From Cryptomeria japonica (Eukaryota; Streptophyta; Pinopsida; Cupressales; Cupressaceae): a stretch of 64,000 nucleotides of DNA. Where the stretch lies: positions 810,377,069 to 810,441,068 of the forward strand of contig NC_081414.1 in the NCBI RefSeq assembly GCF_030272615.1, given 5' to 3'. Shown here piece by piece: positions 59,801 through 64,000 of the stretch. Below the pieces are notes generated by a model, which was not told where the DNA came from, made no database searches, and saw only the letters and a program-made list of their open reading frames with translations. The stretch's first letter is position 1; each line of letters begins with the position of its first letter. The position numbers and the translations under genes were made by a program.

Positions 59801-60101
59801 TTTCAGTGAATCCTAGGGTTTCGAATATTTTGTGTTCAGGTTTCACATTACCGAAATCATCACAAATTATAGTCTTATACATGTTCTTAATTTCCTCATC
59901 ACCTAATTCTTCTATGTGACAATGAATGTACATTCTAGGGTCTCCTACAAAAACTACTCCTTTAAGAATTTGAGAAAATGAACCAACATTATCATCCTTC
60001 TTAGCTATTTTAGGAACTAACTAAAATACGGGCCTAAGGCATTTGATTAATTCAACTACAGTAGGATTTTCTATGAATTCAGGTACAGAAGAAGATACCA
60101 T
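56849..60101 (-). pseudogene. Element C ORF2: about 1,084-codon protein of unknown function
   Basis: ATG at 60101 (MVSSSVPEFIENPTVVELIK). The frame holds to about 59345, where one 1-base shift occurs, then stays in register to a TGA at 56849-56851. Stops include those near 60021, 59306, 58076 and 57337. Conserved block: KITKEVVKVVTGLPSTD, VKFISMILGCKTTHANRLN, CEWLKDELIDNL, KDEIWMEAVVPR. It is followed by a strongly basic middle (KKTTPKKKKLTPKKKAQ near 58600), a second conserved segment (LHLDIYKKFLMQVVDELP, RLEARRQVVVELDKKIKIEK), a Lys/Gly-rich stretch, and a coiled-coil C-terminus (IQEEINQLADNFINSS, EEELVKLEREKERIKVKA). Length matches element A's ORF2. No known family or enzyme motif. Confidence 0.82.
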
Positions 60102-60379
60102 GATTATAAATACCTTTCTCTGCCTTAGGAATGATTGATTACTAAATTGCTTTGCTACTTTGCTCAAAATGTCTTTGCTTAGATTTTTTGCACTCTTCGA
60201 ATGTTTGAATGCTTGGTGAAGTAGAATGGAGCCAAAATATTGATTTATAATGTTAATTTTGCCAACCACCACATTAAATGCTTACCGGTTAAGTAACCAC
60301 TTAACTTATCTACCAGTATAGAAGTAATTTCAACTTCTCACCATCAATTGAGGGAATAACAACATGTTTCACATTTAAT
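60102..60379 (-). other. Spacer between gag-like gene and ORF2 of element C
   Basis: About 280 bp. The frame upstream of the ORF2 ATG is open (60102-60272, residues like HQAFKHSKSAKNLSKDIL) and resembles 16200-16260 of element B, where it runs directly into ORF2 after a deletion. Probably leader sequence. Confidence 0.5.
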
Positions 60380-61541
60380 TGCCAAACCCTCAAAGAAATT
60401 TTCTTCAGTTAAATGAATACTCTCCTGCCGGTGGAGTGTTACTTTCTTCTGTTAGTGGAGTGTTACTCTATTCTACCAGTGGAGGAGTATTCCTATCAAC
60501 ATTTACTTCTAATTTCCTGATCCATTGTTTTGAGAATTCTTGCTTTACTTCTTCAACCTTTTCTTTACCTTTCAAATGACCACCATTGTTGTTTACCGGT
60601 GAGAACTTTCTTCTACAAAATTTAGCAATATGTCCAATTTTGTTATAGGCATATCAAGTCACATTATTTTTCTGAATAGCTTTCTCATAACCTATGCCGG
60701 TTTGTGTTCTACATTGATTAGATAAGTGTCCAAATATTCCACAAACATAATATCTCACATTCATTTTGCAATTTTCAGAATTATGACCAATTTTGTTGCA
60801 TTTTGAACATTGATCGGTGGGTGTATTGGTATTCTGATAATTTCTAGATCTACATTGATTTTCTCTATGACCATACTTGCTACACTTAAAGCATTCGCCA
60901 CTAAATTTATAAGTAGTAGGTTGTCTTACCGATTTTCCATGATCCTGTGTGTTTGTAGTACTAGAGCTTTCACCAGCTTCAAAGCCAAGACCATTAGTGT
61001 CACCATTAGGTTTCTAATTTTTCAACAAGTCACCAAGTTCTTCTGAGCTTTTCTTGAATTTTTCTTTATGTTGATTTGTAGTAGCCAGTTCTCTTTCCAA
61101 GATACCTTTTTGTCTCATGAGTTCATTTGAGTCATTCTGTGCATGCATCAGATCTGCCTTCAACATATCATTTTCATAACTGAGTCTTGTGTTTTGATTT
61201 GCAACATCATTCAATCTTCTAGTCAAGTCTTCTTCATTCTTCTTTCTATCTTCAATTTCTTTACAAAATCTCATAGTCATATCCTGCATCTCATTCTTTG
61301 TTGTCATGTTTTCTTGTTTCAGCTTATTCATCAGATCACTAAGAGTTTCCTTTTCATCATTCTCATTTTGCATCTTTTCACAAAGTTCTCTTCCCTTGTT
61401 TCTTGAAATGGTAAGATTTTCTTGAAGTGCTTGAATAATATGCTGTGCAGCTTTTAGATCATCTTCAAGTTTGATATTTTTCAATTTTTCTGCATCATAG
61501 TCTGAGAGAGCTCCTTCTAATTGCTTCATCAAGTTTTCCAT
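60380..61541 (-). pseudogene. Element C gag-like protein: coiled coil plus four zinc knuckles
   Basis: The best start is the ATG at 61541 (MENLMKQLEGALSDYDAEKL), since the longer open frame begins at a TTG inside the primer site. The coiled-coil region runs to a stop near 61014. In the same style the knuckle region follows: CFKCSKYGHRENQC, CSKCNKIGHNSENC, YYVCGIFGHLSNQC and a damaged fourth (YAYNKIGHIAKFC, preceded by a TGA). The tail is KGKEKVEEVKQEFSKQW-like and Pro/Glu-rich. Collinear with element B's gene over its length. The third knuckle lacks its first Cys in both B and C. Confidence 0.83.
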
Positions 61542-61598
61542 CTCTACCTGTGTCAAGATCTTCCTCAAGCTGTTAGACTTCTTAAAATAGAGGACCAA

Positions 61599-61610
61599 GC
61601 TCTGATACCA
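61599..61610 (-). promoter_or_regulatory. Primer-binding site of element C
   Basis: Minus strand TGGTATCAGAGC, two bases from the LTR end; exact initiator-Met tRNA complement over 12 bases. Confidence 0.9.
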
Positions 61611-61612
61611 AT

Positions 61613-62400
61613 TGTTAGGAATCCCACAGATACTGAGAGGGGGGGTGAATCAGTATCTAACCGGTTATAATATTTTCTTGACTTGAAACATGTAAAGCAT
61701 ATTAATATTGTATACCGGTAAACAAGAAATAATGCAATAAGAAAAGATAACAACAACCACATGAGAAACACACCATAACACAATAGTTTAACAAGGAAAC
61801 CCAGTGTGGGAAGAACCTCGGTGGGATTTGTGACCCACAATATTCACTTACTGGCCAATAAGAGAATATTACTACTACAAGAGGGGCCTGCACATGTAGG
61901 AAGGCCAAGTGCCTAGAGCTCACTGCTCAATTACAAAATGGGAAGTCTCACTGACTTACAAAATGGATTATATAAATCCAATGTCTTGTACTGCTTCAAA
62001 ATAGCATCTACTATGCCAGATCCAGTACCGGTTTATAGCTCTCCTTCATACATAAACCCTTAACCTATAATTTGCATAATAGGTCTACCTTATTTTGCCT
62101 AATTACATTCCTTTTTCCTTTTTTATTTGTTCTACAATGATCTCTTATATATATGAGCCATTTTACAATTGGCCAAGTCGGCTTATAATGATTTTACAAT
62201 AATAAACAAAATAAATTACAAACAAAATTCTTGTTGGCTTTTGTGCCGGTATGCTTTCTTTCACTGCCGGTGCTAGTGGTCTGTGTGCCGGTGTAGAATT
62301 TGACTTTGCTGGTGCTAGTGTCATAGCATTGCAAGGTTGCCATCAATGACAAAACCTTCAATCACCTACAATGTCTCATTGGAGTGTACATTTGCCAACA
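61613..62400 (-). repeat. Element C 5' LTR
   Basis: 788 bp, minus strand TGTTGGCAAATGTACACTCC to ...GGGATTCCTAACA. Nearly identical to the 3' LTR over long stretches; the 3' copy has a short extra segment near 56540-56575. Confidence 0.92.
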
Positions 62401-63290
62401 AAATATACTCTATAGAAGTATAGAAATATTAAAATAGAGAATAAACATGCATTCAGGCACACTGCCTAGAGCTCACTGCTCAGAAGGTTAGGGTCACTGC
62501 CTTTAGAAAAATTGAAAAAGATCACAAAAACATTTGAAATAAGTGATAGCATCTGCAAATGCCTAATAATATTTCTGGTTTAGCACAATAATCAAACATT
62601 TTATACTCTGCCTTATACTGCTACGATTCATTGTTCTGTATTAATCCAAAGCACAAATATTTAAATTGTGCACATGAAACTGTGCACCATCAATCACACA
62701 ACTTTTTTTAATACATAGGATGATCAGTTATATAATTCTTATATATTCGCAACATGGAATCATATCAGCTACATTTTGGCTCAGGAATATTTAACATATT
62801 CATCAAACGTATATGAATTGTTGGCTCAATCCGATTTCCAATGCATATGCAGACCAAAAAGAATTGTCCATACACTTCCCAAATGTTGGATAAATAACCT
62901 CAAACATAGAAACAATCAACAAAACTTCTCCATTAAATCTGCATAATGATCAATTACACAAGTTAGCCATATTACACTATTCAACTCAAAAACTGATATA
63001 CCGGATCTTCTACCTTGCACAAAAATTATCATTAGAGGCTAAAATCATGGAATAAGATACTAGAGACATCTATAAATATTACCCTATCTTGACAACACAA
63101 AATATTTAATTGAAATAAAATATCTATCAATATACTATATTTTGTCGGATGCCCTATTCTAACTTATTGGACAAACAAATCTTCACTTAGACTTCCAATA
63201 TAAGAAAATCAATCACTGCAGATGGGATTGCTTACTTGAGTTGCCATCAATGACAACATATGATGACTTTATTAGTGTCTCTTGCCAACA
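62401..63290 (-). repeat. Element D 3' LTR, proximal part
   Basis: Minus strand starts TGTTGGCAAGAGACACTAAT and contains TTGTCATTGATGGCAACTCA, shared with the solo LTR at 36234-37262. Cut at 62401 by element C. Together with 55625-55838 it gives an LTR of about 1.1 kb. Confidence 0.8.
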
Positions 63291-64000
63291 ATCTCCCCTT
63301 TTGGCATTAATGGCAACACTTAGTGAAAAATGACTGTGTTGGAATCAATACCAACATATGATTACCCTGCAAACCTTAAAATCTCAAAATTTTAGAACTA
63401 CCCCTAAGATGAATACAACACTTTTTCACATCCCTACACTCTCCCTTTGACATCAATGGCAAAGGTAGGAATTTGCACACCAAAAATTTACACAAAAATT
63501 CTATATACATATAGGTACACACAAACCTTTATATGAACTTAAAGATATCTAAAAAAGTGCTCTTCAATGAACTCAAGTGACTATCCCAACCTTTTTTAAG
63601 GCACTCCAAAACTGAGATTAGACCACTAAAGATATATACTTGCATTTTTTCTGACTGAATATCTACAAGATCATTTGTGGAAATAGCATCCTAAGATTTC
63701 TTTAATACACTTAGAATGGTGTTTAACTTGGAAGTAATGAAGCTTTGAAGCTCACCAACTCTGCCAATAATCTTCTCCTTCAGATTCTTGATCTTGTCAA
63801 GAAATTATATAACTTGAGTTTCCTGACTAGCTACTAAGACTGATAAAGGATCAAATGGTGAGTTATACTTGTTAGTAGCTTCTCATTCTCCATAATTTGT
63901 TTCTAAATGTTTGTAGCAAACTTAGAAAATGATAAACAAGACTTGTAAACATTTCTACCTTCTGATAAGGTATCTTGAATTCCTTTCATACATGTTTTTA
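63291..64000 (-). mobile_element. Element D: 3' end of another pol-less relative (continues beyond window)
   Basis: Minus-strand polypurine tracts AAAAGGGGAGAT (next to the LTR, 63291-63302) and AAAGGGAGAG (near 63439-63448). From about 63550 to 64000 the minus strand encodes a decayed Leu/Lys-rich, probably coiled-coil segment (FLDKIKNLKEKIIGRVGELQ, CLKKGWDSHLSSLKS) comparable to the C-terminus of ORF2 in A-C. Stops are present. The bulk of the element lies right of the window. Confidence 0.65.

Larger units (their letters stand above)
55839..62400 (-). mobile_element. Element C: complete pol-less LTR retroelement with gag-like gene and ORF2
   Basis: 5' LTR 61613-62400 and 3' LTR 55839-56642, minus orientation, with AAATA duplicated perfectly (55834-55838 and 62401-62405). 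The primer site complement GCTCTGATACCA (61599-61610) is an exact initiator-Met match. The interior carries a gag-like gene, then ORF2, then serial polypurine tracts. No pol domain in any frame. It inserted into the 3' LTR of element D. LTRs are very similar to each other and ORFs are the least shifted of the group together with A, so it is fairly young. Confidence 0.93.

Noticed and set aside
1-64000. CRISPR arrays, rRNA genes, bacterial operons
   Set aside because: No regularly spaced repeats, no rRNA-like sequence and no prokaryotic gene organisation; direct repeats present are LTRs or local tandem duplications.

Overview
The window looks like intergenic DNA from a large, transposon-rich plant nuclear genome, most likely a gymnosperm (conifer-type). 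This is an inference from AT-rich composition, the density of nested and decayed LTR retrotransposons, a DUF4283/zf-RVT/RVT_3-type plant LINE, and one plant-type SRPBCC (lachrymatory-factor-synthase-like) gene. No bacterial, organellar or viral gene organisation is seen. The species cannot be fixed from the sequence alone.

Layout. 1-5993: right part of element A, an LTR element carrying a gag-like gene and one very long second gene (ORF2, 1,084 codons) but no protease, reverse transcriptase or integrase. A sits inside the 5' LTR of a decayed Copia element (5994-13273), whose 3' LTR holds an 856-bp insertion (12154-13009, TSD TATTG). The Copia element in turn lies in the integrase end of a minus-strand Gypsy element (13274-13917 and 20463-24519). 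Element B (13918-20462, TSD CTTAC), a relative of A, interrupts that same Gypsy integrase. 24520-27860 is AT-rich and gene-poor. The only intact-looking cellular gene is at 28522-28995 (minus), with a decayed duplicate of its 3' end just downstream of it. 31189-39545 is a long, decayed minus-strand LINE (ORF1, ORF2 and an apparent third ORF), split by a solo LTR (36234-37262, TSD TGGAC). 40016-51285 (TSD AATAG) is a large coding-poor LTR element (LARD-like), with a second copy of the same family inserted in opposite orientation into its 5' LTR. 51338-53588 is a small minus-strand LTR element (TSD AAAAG). 55625-64000 is the 3' end of element D (minus), whose LTR is split by the complete element C (55839-62400, minus, TSD AAATA).

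Central observation. Elements A, B, C and D, and by LTR similarity the solo LTR, are relatives that encode (i) a coiled-coil plus multiple CCHC-knuckle gag-like protein and (ii) a protein of about 1,000-1,084 codons with a conserved N-terminal block, a charged or basic middle and a coiled-coil C-terminus that I cannot assign to a known family. None encodes pol. They share LTR-end sequence, an initiator-Met-type primer site and serial AAAGGGGGAGAT-like polypurine tracts with the neighbouring Copia element. This suggests a Copia (Sirevirus-like) machinery could have mobilised them in trans. Most coding damage is C-to-T-type nonsense change with frames otherwise kept, as expected for methylated, silenced elements.
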